DNA from: CAG-217 sp963605415
Lineage (GTDB): Bacteria > Bacillota > Clostridia > Oscillospirales > Acutalibacteraceae
Reading direction: 5' to 3'
DNA length: 64,000 bases
Assembly (NCBI GenBank): GCA_963605415.1
Contig: CAVCUL010000002.1
Location: 62,001-126,000, forward strand
The translations under genes and the position numbers were made by a program. Of this stretch, positions 14,830 to 23,978 are shown in pieces (position 1 is the stretch's first letter; each line of letters begins with the position of its first letter). The notes below the pieces were generated by a model. That model did no database searches, was not told where the DNA came from, and saw only the letters and a list, made by a program, of their open reading frames with translations.

Positions 14830-17095
14830 GTCAATTCTTGCTGTACTGTTGGCAATCACCTGTATTTTGCAGCCTTGCACAGCTTTTTCGGCCACATTTA
14901 CTGGAAACACTTATGTAAAAGAAGTGATTCTCAGTTACGGTAAGACCGAGGAAGCAGCAAAGGCGTGGCTGAAGGATAAGGGCTATAAAATCGTGGATCA
15001 TAACCTGAACGAGGGCGCCGATGATACATTTTCCACAAAGCGAGCAGTTTATTTGGGGTATAAAACCACTTCAAAAGCAAGTGAAGCCGTTACGGATATG
15101 AAGGTTATGAATATGAAAGGCGGCTATAGCATTGAGGATTATCAATTGCTGTTAGAACAGCAGAAATCTACCGTTAAAGCCTTTATAAACAATTTTATGA
15201 CCGCTGTTAATGAATTCCGTACAAATTACAAAGCGGGGCAGCAGCGCGCTGTATCGGCCTTTGAAATGTTGAATTTGATGTATGACAACGATACGGAGAC
15301 GTATTTGGGTGACTTGTTCTTAAATCGATTCCGTGAAGAATATACGGATGATGAATATAATGCGCTTTCTAAGGCAGAGAAAAGCAAGGTTGGGGATTTG
15401 ACAACCATTTTAATGCAGGCAAACAGTACGGCTGTTATTGCAATGGAGCAAATTATTGCTCTTGCGACAGATGACGGGAACACCACCTGGATTGAAAGAT
15501 ATCAAAATGCCAAAACATATGATGAAATGGTGGACGACTTAATGGAAAACGAGGATTTGACCATAAGTCAAGCCATGAAAGAGCTTGCAGCCAAATATGA
15601 CAGCGACGCCAAAGCGATTGCAGCCAAATTTGCTTCCTACAAAGAATATTTGAAGGATTATACCGATTGTGATATTCAGCTTTCAAGCAGCCAGGCAGAA
15701 ATTGAAGCCTATCAAAAGGCACATGAGGATTTTGATCTGGCCAACTGGACAGCTATCGGCACACAATACGAAGCGTTAAAGTTATTAAAAAATGACGATG
15801 TAACTCTGGAAGAATTGATTACAAGTGATGATTTCGATGTTGCAGACGAAGATTGCTATTTGCTTTATCCTTTGGTAGCGTCCTTAACCAACGGTCAACG
15901 AGCCTGCCTGGATTTCACCTCTATGCGCCAGATTGTCTCCATGGGACTTAACACAGATGAAGCAACTAAGAAAGTACTGGGTTCGATTGATCTGGGTTCT
16001 CATGAAGAATGCTATGTTTCCATTTATGATGGCATTGATCGCTCAATTTTTACGGACAGGGTAGCCCTCACCGGTGATGCTTATAAGCTTCAAAATTCAT
16101 CTGAAAAGAATGCCATGGATAATTGGCAGGGCTATATTTCCTCTGCAACAAAGATCCTGTATGTGGTGCTCGGCGTATCTGTTGCGGCAACGGTTGCCAC
16201 ATGGTGGTACGATTCGCTGCTTAATTATAACTATAAAATACAAGGCAGAATGCAGAGCATTTTGGAAGGTCAAAATCTGGAAAAGCAAATCTATGATTCC
16301 GCTATGGACGTTGTTGATGACCTGGACAGCAGCTTGGATGAGGCTAGCGATGTTGCTCGAGAAGAAGTGGATGATATTATAAATAAGCAAAAAACGCTTA
16401 AAACAGATGAAATAACAGGCACGGTTTCTCAGTCCAGAGCGATTAGTAAAATATTCGATGTTATAAGTGTAGCTGTAACTTGTGTAACCTTGGCGCTGTT
16501 GGCCGTATCGCTTTGGAGCACCTATAACGATTTGAAAAAGTACTATAATGCTGAATTCACGCCGATTCCAAGGCATATGGTAAATCAAGGTGTAAATGAA
16601 AAGGATGAGCAGGTGTTTACCTACTACACTGCAGTTAAGTGCAACCGTGAGGAAGCTCAATTTGTAACGGACAACACAAAAATTCTTGAAGATTACGGTG
16701 ATTTAAACGGCGATGTGGGCAAGCAATGGGTTGCCCTTTATACAACAAAGGATTCTGCTGCCGGTAATCCGATTACGACAGATTTTGTAGTGCAGTATGC
16801 AAATACAAATGTACCCGGTGACAGCACCGCGCTTTCTGCTTTCTGCGAAAGTACAGCGCAAAATTTGACCAATGAAAAATCAGGTTATACGTATAACGAT
16901 AGCAAAAAAGGCATTTATCTTTTTTACAGCACGGACAATGCCGCTTATGCCGGCAGTGTTGTAACAGACGGCGGCTATGTGTTAATCGGCGGTTGCGCAG
17001 CTGTGGTTTTTGCCGGTATTGCGTACTTTGTAATCAACAGCATCAAAAAGAAAAAAGAAAAGAAAAACGAAAAGGAGGATGTGGTGAATGCGTAA
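14813..17095 (+). CDS. Paralogue 1 of the array: exported multi-span protein (760 aa)
   Basis: No known family is recognised. Order of parts: signal peptide (to about 26); beta module YVKEVILSYGKTEEAAKAWL...AVYLGYKTT...AVTDMKVMNMKGGY (about 36-105); a long helical ectodomain with MLNLMYDNDTETYLGDL and EAYQKAHEDFDLANW; the conserved LYPLVASLTNGQRACLDF (about 356) and VSIYDGIDRSIF (about 402); membrane span 1 (about 444-466); an acidic coiled-coil loop private to this copy (about 470-545); span 2 (about 546-571); a conserved beta domain (DLNGDVGKQWVALYTT, about 630; YTYNDSKKGIYLFY, about 695); span 3 (about 719-742) and a basic tail. If the N-terminus is outside, the coiled-coil loop faces the cytoplasm. 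The stop overlaps the next start in ATGCGTAA. Confidence 0.85.
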   Translation: MKKTIKSILAVLLAITCILQPCTAFSATFTGNTYVKEVILSYGKTEEAAKAWLKDKGYKIVDHNLNEGADDTFSTKRAVYLGYKTTSKASEAVTDMKVMNMKGGYSIEDYQLLLEQQKSTVKAFINNFMTAVNEFRTNYKAGQQRAVSAFEMLNLMYDNDTETYLGDLFLNRFREEYTDDEYNALSKAEKSKVGDLTTILMQANSTAVIAMEQIIALATDDGNTTWIERYQNAKTYDEMVDDLMENEDLTISQAMKELAAKYDSDAKAIAAKFASYKEYLKDYTDCDIQLSSSQAEIEAYQKAHEDFDLANWTAIGTQYEALKLLKNDDVTLEELITSDDFDVADEDCYLLYPLVASLTNGQRACLDFTSMRQIVSMGLNTDEATKKVLGSIDLGSHEECYVSIYDGIDRSIFTDRVALTGDAYKLQNSSEKNAMDNWQGYISSATKILYVVLGVSVAATVATWWYDSLLNYNYKIQGRMQSILEGQNLEKQIYDSAMDVVDDLDSSLDEASDVAREEVDDIINKQKTLKTDEITGTVSQSRAISKIFDVISVAVTCVTLALLAVSLWSTYNDLKKYYNAEFTPIPRHMVNQGVNEKDEQVFTYYTAVKCNREEAQFVTDNTKILEDYGDLNGDVGKQWVALYTTKDSAAGNPITTDFVVQYANTNVPGDSTALSAFCESTAQNLTNEKSGYTYNDSKKGIYLFYSTDNAAYAGSVVTDGGYVLIGGCAAVVFAGIAYFVINSIKKKKEKKNEKEDVVNA

Positions 17096-19331
17096 CAGAA
17101 TTTTAAAAGCGGCGGTTAGCCTTGTGCTGGCGCTTACAATCTGCGTAACAGCGTGCACCACGGCATTTGCCGCCTCCAGCAAGGCCGTATATCTTTCGGA
17201 TTTGGTGCTTTGCGCTGCCCAGTCGGCAGATGAAGCAGAAACAAAGCTGACAAAGAACGGATATAAGCTGATGTCAGAGGAGAATCTGAATGAATCGCTC
17301 AGCGGCAGCGGTATGTATTTGGGTTATAAATCAACGCCAAACAGAAGCGAAGCGATCACAGATGTTGCGGTTATGAACATGAACGGAAAATACAGCTTTT
17401 CCGATTATGAGGTTCTAATCGATAAAATGAAGGAAAAGGTGACTGAAACTATTAACGGCCTGATTCCGATGATTACCGCTTTCAGAACCAATTATAAAGC
17501 AGGCACAGGTCTTGCGCTTACCGCATATGAGCTCCTTAATAAGTTCTATGAGGAAGATTCAAGTCAGGGCATGGGCGATTATTTGCTTAAATGTGACTTG
17601 GAGGATACTGCAGATATAATCAAGGTGTTTATGCAGGGGAATTCTGCATTTGTAGTTGATATACAGCAAATTTTGTTCCTTGCAGGCAGTACCACCTCGG
17701 ATCAAAAATGGATAGAGAAAATGGCCAAGAGCGATGAGGATTATTTGTTGGATATCTATATCGATTCTTATCCTACACCAAATAAGGCATATAAGGCTTT
17801 GGCTGCCGATTACGGCGATTCTGCTGATACCATTCGCAACACCTGGGATATCTTTTATGAGGACATCAACGAGATTATAGAAGAATATTACACAGAAGAA
17901 AACGGTAAATTGAAATTAAATTCCCAGAAGCTGGAGCAGGATGTAAAAGCGGCAGATTCCCAAATTACGGAGTTTGACGAAAATGCGGATGATCAAACAA
18001 CAGCCGCGAATTTAACCCAAAATATGGAATCGCAGGTCGTGTATCAAAATGTTACAGAGGTTGCTTTGGTCGAGTATTTGAACAGCCTTGCGTATTGTGA
18101 CGGTACGATGCTTGACTTCTTTATGCGCGCCGGTGATGATGTGGACGATACAGAGCTTTATACCCTTGCTTATTTTATGGGGAATAAGCTTTGTGCCCAA
18201 ATTGAAAATGTTGGTCTTGAGCAGGTGGTTTCTCGTGTTATTGTAGACAGTGATAACGCAGATAAAGATGATTTTGCCGATATTATCCGTGCACTTTCTG
18301 CATATGACCAAATTTCGATTTATGAGGGCGTAGACAGAACCTTGTTTGAGGACGGCGTTGCATTAACAAGCTCTACCACAAAAAAATATCAATCAAGCGG
18401 GAAAAATTGGTCTGATGATTTGTTTGACAGACTGTTCCAACCGGGAAAAGCGGGTGAATACAAATGGTGCGATTTCTTTGCATTCTATGTAGCACCAACT
18501 GTTATTCTCGCCGCCAGTACAGTAGGCATTTATGCAGTTGTCGCTCAACTGGAAAGGAATTTAGCCAGTTCCACAACGAAAAATGCCACAGATCTTGTCT
18601 CAAAAGCAACATCGTATGAGATGATATACAATGAAGCAGAAACGATTTATGCTGAATCAAGCAGAGCGAGTGTTAAAATGTCAAGCCGCATTTTCTTTGG
18701 CAAGGGCAGCTTGCTTTCAACCAAAACACTGGGCAAGGTGCTGCTTGGCTTCCGCCTTTGCTTCTTGGCATTAACTGTGGTTGCAACCATAACCACTGCT
18801 GTAATGACCTTCTATACCATATTTAAAGAGAATGAGGCGCAGATTGCGAAGTATTCGGCCATACCGTCGCATATTGTGGATACGGTAAGCACGGAAAACG
18901 GTGATGATTATGTGGCATATACCGTTGTGCCAAATGCCTCTGGTAGTTCAGGTGATTTGAATAATTTTGTCAGCTCGGTTGGTTGGCTGTCGCTGTATTA
19001 TACCAAGGATCAAAGTGTGGGCGAACCACTGACCACAAAGATGAAAGTCGTTAAAGGCTCTTCAAATATGCCGCTGGATTATGAAAGCGTAACCCTTTTC
19101 GGTGAAAAGAACGCATTTAACATCAGCGCAAAGGATTATACAGGATTTGACGATACCGCAAAGGGTACATATTTGTACTTCAACCGTGGCGAGGCCACAA
19201 CAACAGGCTCCGTGCTTTCTAACGGCAATATGGCGATATCTCTCGGTGTAGGTGCCATTCTCGGTATTGCTTTCAGTTCAGTATTTCAAAGTATTAAAGG
19301 CAAAAGAAAAAAGGAAACACCTGTCGTTTAA
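17088..19331 (+). CDS. Paralogue 2, the most divergent array member (747 aa)
   Basis: It has the same layout as its neighbours but low similarity. A signal peptide (CVTACTTAFAAS) precedes the module YLSDLVLCAAQSADEAETKL...MYLGYKSTPNRSEAITDVAVMNMNG; the central MLNLMYDD region of the others is replaced by LLNKFYEEDSSQGMGDYLL. ISIYEGVDRTLFEDGVALTS (about 406) is kept, while the LYPLVSVLTDGQ motif is lost (LYTLAYFMGNK instead). Membrane spans lie at about 462-487, 552-579 and 714-737, with a tail KGKRKKETPVV. The C-terminal domain keeps LYYTKDQSVGEPLTTKMKV and GTYLYFNRGE. AGGAGG lies upstream within the end of paralogue 1. It is the only array member followed by a real gap (47 nt) before the next gene. 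Confidence 0.85.
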   Translation: MRNRILKAAVSLVLALTICVTACTTAFAASSKAVYLSDLVLCAAQSADEAETKLTKNGYKLMSEENLNESLSGSGMYLGYKSTPNRSEAITDVAVMNMNGKYSFSDYEVLIDKMKEKVTETINGLIPMITAFRTNYKAGTGLALTAYELLNKFYEEDSSQGMGDYLLKCDLEDTADIIKVFMQGNSAFVVDIQQILFLAGSTTSDQKWIEKMAKSDEDYLLDIYIDSYPTPNKAYKALAADYGDSADTIRNTWDIFYEDINEIIEEYYTEENGKLKLNSQKLEQDVKAADSQITEFDENADDQTTAANLTQNMESQVVYQNVTEVALVEYLNSLAYCDGTMLDFFMRAGDDVDDTELYTLAYFMGNKLCAQIENVGLEQVVSRVIVDSDNADKDDFADIIRALSAYDQISIYEGVDRTLFEDGVALTSSTTKKYQSSGKNWSDDLFDRLFQPGKAGEYKWCDFFAFYVAPTVILAASTVGIYAVVAQLERNLASSTTKNATDLVSKATSYEMIYNEAETIYAESSRASVKMSSRIFFGKGSLLSTKTLGKVLLGFRLCFLALTVVATITTAVMTFYTIFKENEAQIAKYSAIPSHIVDTVSTENGDDYVAYTVVPNASGSSGDLNNFVSSVGWLSLYYTKDQSVGEPLTTKMKVVKGSSNMPLDYESVTLFGEKNAFNISAKDYTGFDDTAKGTYLYFNRGEATTTGSVLSNGNMAISLGVGAILGIAFSSVFQSIKGKRKKETPVV

Positions 19332-19378
19332 ATATTCATTCAATAAACAAAAAACGAAGAACAGTGGAGGACAAAGTA

Positions 19379-21694
19379 ATGAAAAAAGGAAAAATTTTTA
19401 ACGCAATAATAAGTGTTGTTTTAGCACTTACGCTTTGCATATGCACATGTTCAAGCGCCTTTGCGGCAACCTCGAACAGTGGCAAGTATATCAAAGAGGT
19501 CATTCTCAGCTACGGCAAAACTGCCGATGAAGCGAAAAAATGGCTTACCGATAACGATTATGAGGTGCTGGACAGCAATCTGAACGACGGCGCGGACGAT
19601 ACATTTTCAACTAAGCGTGCCGTTTACCTTGGTTATAAGACTACCAACAAAGCTAGTGAAGCCATCACGGATATGAAGCTGATGAATATGAAAGGCGGCT
19701 ACAGCGTTCAAGATTATCAGATGCTTCTTTCTGAGCAAAAGGATAACTTAAAGGTGTTCTTTGATAATTTCAAAGTAGCTGTGCAGGAATATCGTAATAA
19801 TTATAAAGCAAAGCAAGAGCGTGCAATTGCCGCTCACGATATGCTGAATATGCTTTATGATGACGATACTCAGCAAAATCTCGGCGATCTTCTTCTTAAC
19901 AGAGTAAGGGAAGAATATACGGACGAGGAATACAATGCTTTGTCTGCCGAGGATCAGGCAAAAGTTGGCGATATGACAACGATCCTTATGCAGGGCAATT
20001 CAAATGCAATACTCACTATGGAACAAACAATTGCCACTGCAACGGATGAAAGCGGCACCCCCTGGATTACCAGATACCAGGAGGCAAAAACTTACGATGA
20101 AATGCTGGATGACCTGGTGGACAATCAGGATTATACCGTTAAAGAAGCAGAGAAAGAGCTGGCCGCAAAGTATGATGACGACGCTAAAAAAATAGCGGCA
20201 AGCTTCAAAAATTATAAAGAAGATATGCAAAGTTATATCGACACCGATTTGACTTTAGACAGTACTGAGGAAGAAATCGAAGCATATCAAAAAGCACACG
20301 AGGATTTTGACTACGCCGAGTGGTGTGCACTGGCAACTCAGTATGCTGTTTTGGAGAATTTATCAAATGATGATACCACTCTCTTTGATTTAATTATGGG
20401 CAATGATTATGATGTAACAGGCGACGATATCTATTTGCTTTATCCACTTGTTTCCGTGCTTACGGACGGGCAAAGAGCATGCCTTGATTTCCTCTCCACA
20501 TATCAGCTTATTTCCCTCGGTATCAATAGTGATGACGCAACCGAAGCCACAATGAATGCGTTTAATATCACTTCAAACAGCGATGTAAACAATATCTCAA
20601 TTTATGACGGTGTAGACCGCACGGTATACGGCGAGGATGTTGCCCTCACGGGTGATGCATATAAAATGCAGGCTTCAACAGGAAACAGCGCAGCAGAAAA
20701 TTGGTACACATCAATTTCTGCCACAACCATTGCTTTATTCAGTTCATTTGCCATTTCCACTGTTGCCACCGTTTTTTGCTGGAAATACAGTTCTTATTTA
20801 AATACAATTACAAAACAATTTGCAACACAATCAGCAGAGGCAATAGAAAAAGCCAATACTCAGATAAGAATAGCAGAAGGGTGCATTAAAGATTATCAGG
20901 CAATGCAAGCAGACGCAAGAAAAATAGCGGATATTGGAATGGAAGAACACTATGCCGCCTTAGAAAAACAGTGGCAAAATGAAAAGCTTCCGCAAGCAGT
21001 AGCAGAAAGAGACAACGCACTGGCTGCATCAAATTCTGCAAGCTCATGGTCAAAATATATGAATTATGCAAAGGTTGGTATGACTTGCCTTACAGCTGTT
21101 CTTTTGGCATTCACTATTTGGAGCACGGTTGACGATATTATAGATTATTATAATGCAACCTACACACCTATTCCCTCCAACATGGTAAACCAAGGCGTTA
21201 ATGATGATGACGAAAAAGTATATACCTATTATAAGGCCGTCAAGTGTAATAGAGTGGCACAGAATATGGTAACGGATAATACAAAACTCCTGGGTGACTA
21301 CGGCGACTTAAACGGTGATGTGGGCAAGCAGTGGGTAGCACTTTATACCACCACAGATTCCGCCGCAGGTGACCCGATTACAACTGACTTTGTTGTTCAG
21401 CAGGGCAATAGCAATGTTCCCGGCGACAGCACAGCGCTTTCAATCTTCTGCGAAAGTGTTGCACAGAACCTGACAAACAAAAAGGCAGGCTATACCTATG
21501 CCGATTCAAAGGACGGTATTTACCTTTTCTATGGCACAGATGAAAGCGCTTTTGCAGGCTCTGTGATTTCAGACGGCGGCTATTATGTGCTTGTGGGCGG
21601 CGGTTGTGCAATCGTTGCTGCTGCAATAGCATTTTTTGTTGGCAAAGCCGTAGGCAAGAAAGGCAAAAAAGGGGATGATCTTGTTAATGCATAA
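19379..21694 (+). CDS. Paralogue 3 of the array (771 aa)
   Basis: The start is the ATG at 19379, 8 nt after GGAGG; an in-frame GTG at 19364 lies before that site. Parts: signal peptide (LCICTCSSAFAATS); N-terminal module (about 35-104) with YIKEVILSYGKTADEA and AVYLGYKTT; helical ectodomain; LYPLVSVLTDGQRACLDF (about 353); ISIYDGVDRTVYGEDVALTG (about 406); span 1 (about 447-469); an alpha-helical loop of about 90 residues found only in this copy (EAIEKANTQIRIAEG...); span 2 (about 561-582); beta domain (about 590-730); span 3 (about 734-757); tail GKKGKKGDDLVNA. The DNA coding for the N-terminal 150 residues is almost identical to that of paralogue 6, and the C-terminal DNA to paralogue 4. 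It overlaps the next gene in ATGCATAA. Confidence 0.87.
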   Translation: MKKGKIFNAIISVVLALTLCICTCSSAFAATSNSGKYIKEVILSYGKTADEAKKWLTDNDYEVLDSNLNDGADDTFSTKRAVYLGYKTTNKASEAITDMKLMNMKGGYSVQDYQMLLSEQKDNLKVFFDNFKVAVQEYRNNYKAKQERAIAAHDMLNMLYDDDTQQNLGDLLLNRVREEYTDEEYNALSAEDQAKVGDMTTILMQGNSNAILTMEQTIATATDESGTPWITRYQEAKTYDEMLDDLVDNQDYTVKEAEKELAAKYDDDAKKIAASFKNYKEDMQSYIDTDLTLDSTEEEIEAYQKAHEDFDYAEWCALATQYAVLENLSNDDTTLFDLIMGNDYDVTGDDIYLLYPLVSVLTDGQRACLDFLSTYQLISLGINSDDATEATMNAFNITSNSDVNNISIYDGVDRTVYGEDVALTGDAYKMQASTGNSAAENWYTSISATTIALFSSFAISTVATVFCWKYSSYLNTITKQFATQSAEAIEKANTQIRIAEGCIKDYQAMQADARKIADIGMEEHYAALEKQWQNEKLPQAVAERDNALAASNSASSWSKYMNYAKVGMTCLTAVLLAFTIWSTVDDIIDYYNATYTPIPSNMVNQGVNDDDEKVYTYYKAVKCNRVAQNMVTDNTKLLGDYGDLNGDVGKQWVALYTTTDSAAGDPITTDFVVQQGNSNVPGDSTALSIFCESVAQNLTNKKAGYTYADSKDGIYLFYGTDESAFAGSVISDGGYYVLVGGGCAIVAAAIAFFVGKAVGKKGKKGDDLVNA

Positions 21695-23978
21695 AAAATT
21701 ATTCAGTGCAATAATAAGTGTTATTTTGGTGCTTGCACTTTGCGTCGGCAGCTGCTCAAGTGCCTTTGCGGCAAGCACGGGCAAAAAGTATGTGAAAGAG
21801 GTTATCCTCAGCTACGGAAACACTGCCGAGGAAGCCAAAAAATGGCTCACGGATAACGACTACGAGGTACTTGATAATAACCTTAATGACGGCGCAGACG
21901 ATACTTTCTCAACAAAGCGTGCAGTATATCTGGGCTACAAAACCACCGATAAGGCATCCGAAGCCATTACGGATATGAAGCTGATGAATATGAAAGGCGG
22001 CTACAGCGTTCAAGATTATCAGATGCTTCTTTCTGAGCAAAAGGATAACTTAAAGGTGTTCTTTGATAATTTCAAAGTAGCTGTGCAGGAATATCGCGAT
22101 AATTACAATGCGGGTCAAGAGCGCGCAATCGCGGCTCACGATATGCTCAATATGCTTTATGACGATGATACAGAGCAAAATCTCGGCGATCTTCTTCTCA
22201 ACAGAGTAAGGGAAGAATATACGGATGAGGAATACAATGCTTTGTCTGTCGAGGATCAGGCAAAAGTTGGCGATATGACAACCATTCTTATGCAGGGCAA
22301 TGCAAATGCCGTGCTTGCCATGGAGCAGATTATTGCAACAGCAACTGACGAAAGTGCAACCCCTTGGACGAACAGATATCAAGAGGCAAAAACATATGAT
22401 GAAATGATTGACGAACTTGTTGACAGTCAAGATTTCACCGCAAAAGAAGCTGAAAAAGAGCTTTCTTCAAAATATAATGACGACGCTAAAAAAATAGCTG
22501 TAAATTTTGAAAATTACAAGGAATATATTGCTCAAAACACAGTTGACGAAATTTCCCTTGAAAGCTCTGCCGAGGATATAGAGGCTTATGAAAAGGCTCA
22601 CGAGGATTTCAGTTACACAGATTGGTTTGCGGCTAATACCCAGTGCGAACTTTTGAAAACCTTGGTTAATAATGATGGTTCTCTTTATGATCTGATTTTC
22701 GGCGAAGATTATGATGTTACGGGCGACGATGTGTATATGCTTTATCCGCTTGTGTCTGTTTTGAGTGACGGTCAAAGAGCATGTCTCGATTTTCTTTCGC
22801 TTTATCAGCTTGTGGCAATCGGCATAAATGACGATTCCACGGTTAAGCAGGCAACGAGTGAATTTAATGTTACTTCAAAGGATTTAACCGATATCTCAAT
22901 TTATGACGGTGTAGACCGCACGGTATATGGCGAAGATGTTGCCCTCACGGGTGATGCATACAAAATGCAGGCGTCAACAGGCAAAAATGTAACGGAAAAT
23001 TGGTATTCGTCAATTTCAACCACTACTATTGCACTTGGAAGTGCATTTTGTGTTTCAACAATTGCAACCGCTTTCGCTTGGGCATACAGTTCTCATCTAA
23101 AGCTGCTTGCGAAAGAGCTTTCAGCCAAGGCAGATGCTTTAAACAACACTTCTTCAATGCTTGATACGAAAGTGCAAGAATTAACTGCTAAGATCACCGA
23201 AGCCAGAAAAGCTATGGAGGCTGAAAAAGTAAATCAGTTGACCTCAGAATTATCTAAAGCAAAAAAAGACTATGTAGAGGCAACTGATGAGTGGACAAAT
23301 GCGTATAGAGCCTCCAAATCAACAAGCAGATGGTCTTCTTTTATGAATTATGCAAAGGTTGGTTTAACCTGCATCACTGCCGTTCTTTTGACGCTTTCTA
23401 TTTGGAGCACGGTTGAGGATTTAAAAGAATACTACAATGCCACATTTACACCGATTCCTTCAAACATGGTAAACCAGGGTGTGAATGATGATGACGAAAA
23501 AGTCTATACCTATTATAAGGCCGTCAAGTGTAATAGAGTGGCACAGAATATGGTAACGGATAATACAAAACTCCTGGGTGACTACGGCGACTTAAACGGT
23601 GATGTGGGCAAGCAGTGGGTAGCACTTTATACCACCACAGATTCCGCCGCAGGTGACCCGATTACAACTGACTTTGTTGTTCAGCAGGGCAATAGCAATG
23701 TTCCCGGCGACAGCACAGCGCTTTCAATCTTCTGCGAAAGTGTTGCACAGAACCTGACAAACAAAAAGGCAGGCTATACCTATGCCGATTCAAAGGACGG
23801 TATTTACCTTTTCTATGGCACAGATGAAAGCGCTTTTGCAGGCTCTGTGATTTCAGACGGCGCATATTATGTGCTTGTTGGCGGCGGCTGCGCAATCGTT
23901 GCTGCTGCAATAGCATTTTTCGTTGGCAAAGCCGTAGGCAAGAAAGGCAAAAAAGGGGATGTTGTTGTAAATGCTTAA
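21687..23978 (+). CDS. Paralogue 4 of the array (763 aa)
   Basis: I use the ATG at 21687 (MHKKLFSAIIS), which overlaps the previous stop by 8 nt as at the other junctions; an in-frame ATG at 21675 is possible but too close to the GGGG upstream. Layout as in paralogue 3: signal peptide (CVGSCSSAFAAS), N-terminal module, helical ectodomain, YPLVSVLSDGQRACLDF, ISIYDGVDRTVYGEDVALTG, span 1 (about 443-466), private coiled-coil loop (ELSAKADALNNTSSML...), span 2 (about 554-575), beta domain, span 3 (about 728-749), tail KKGKKGDVVVNA. The gene is a patchwork: 21762-21979 equals paralogue 5, 21980-22096 equals paralogues 3 and 6, and 23505-23862 equals paralogue 3. Confidence 0.87.
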   Translation: MHKKLFSAIISVILVLALCVGSCSSAFAASTGKKYVKEVILSYGNTAEEAKKWLTDNDYEVLDNNLNDGADDTFSTKRAVYLGYKTTDKASEAITDMKLMNMKGGYSVQDYQMLLSEQKDNLKVFFDNFKVAVQEYRDNYNAGQERAIAAHDMLNMLYDDDTEQNLGDLLLNRVREEYTDEEYNALSVEDQAKVGDMTTILMQGNANAVLAMEQIIATATDESATPWTNRYQEAKTYDEMIDELVDSQDFTAKEAEKELSSKYNDDAKKIAVNFENYKEYIAQNTVDEISLESSAEDIEAYEKAHEDFSYTDWFAANTQCELLKTLVNNDGSLYDLIFGEDYDVTGDDVYMLYPLVSVLSDGQRACLDFLSLYQLVAIGINDDSTVKQATSEFNVTSKDLTDISIYDGVDRTVYGEDVALTGDAYKMQASTGKNVTENWYSSISTTTIALGSAFCVSTIATAFAWAYSSHLKLLAKELSAKADALNNTSSMLDTKVQELTAKITEARKAMEAEKVNQLTSELSKAKKDYVEATDEWTNAYRASKSTSRWSSFMNYAKVGLTCITAVLLTLSIWSTVEDLKEYYNATFTPIPSNMVNQGVNDDDEKVYTYYKAVKCNRVAQNMVTDNTKLLGDYGDLNGDVGKQWVALYTTTDSAAGDPITTDFVVQQGNSNVPGDSTALSIFCESVAQNLTNKKAGYTYADSKDGIYLFYGTDESAFAGSVISDGAYYVLVGGGCAIVAAAIAFFVGKAVGKKGKKGDVVVNA

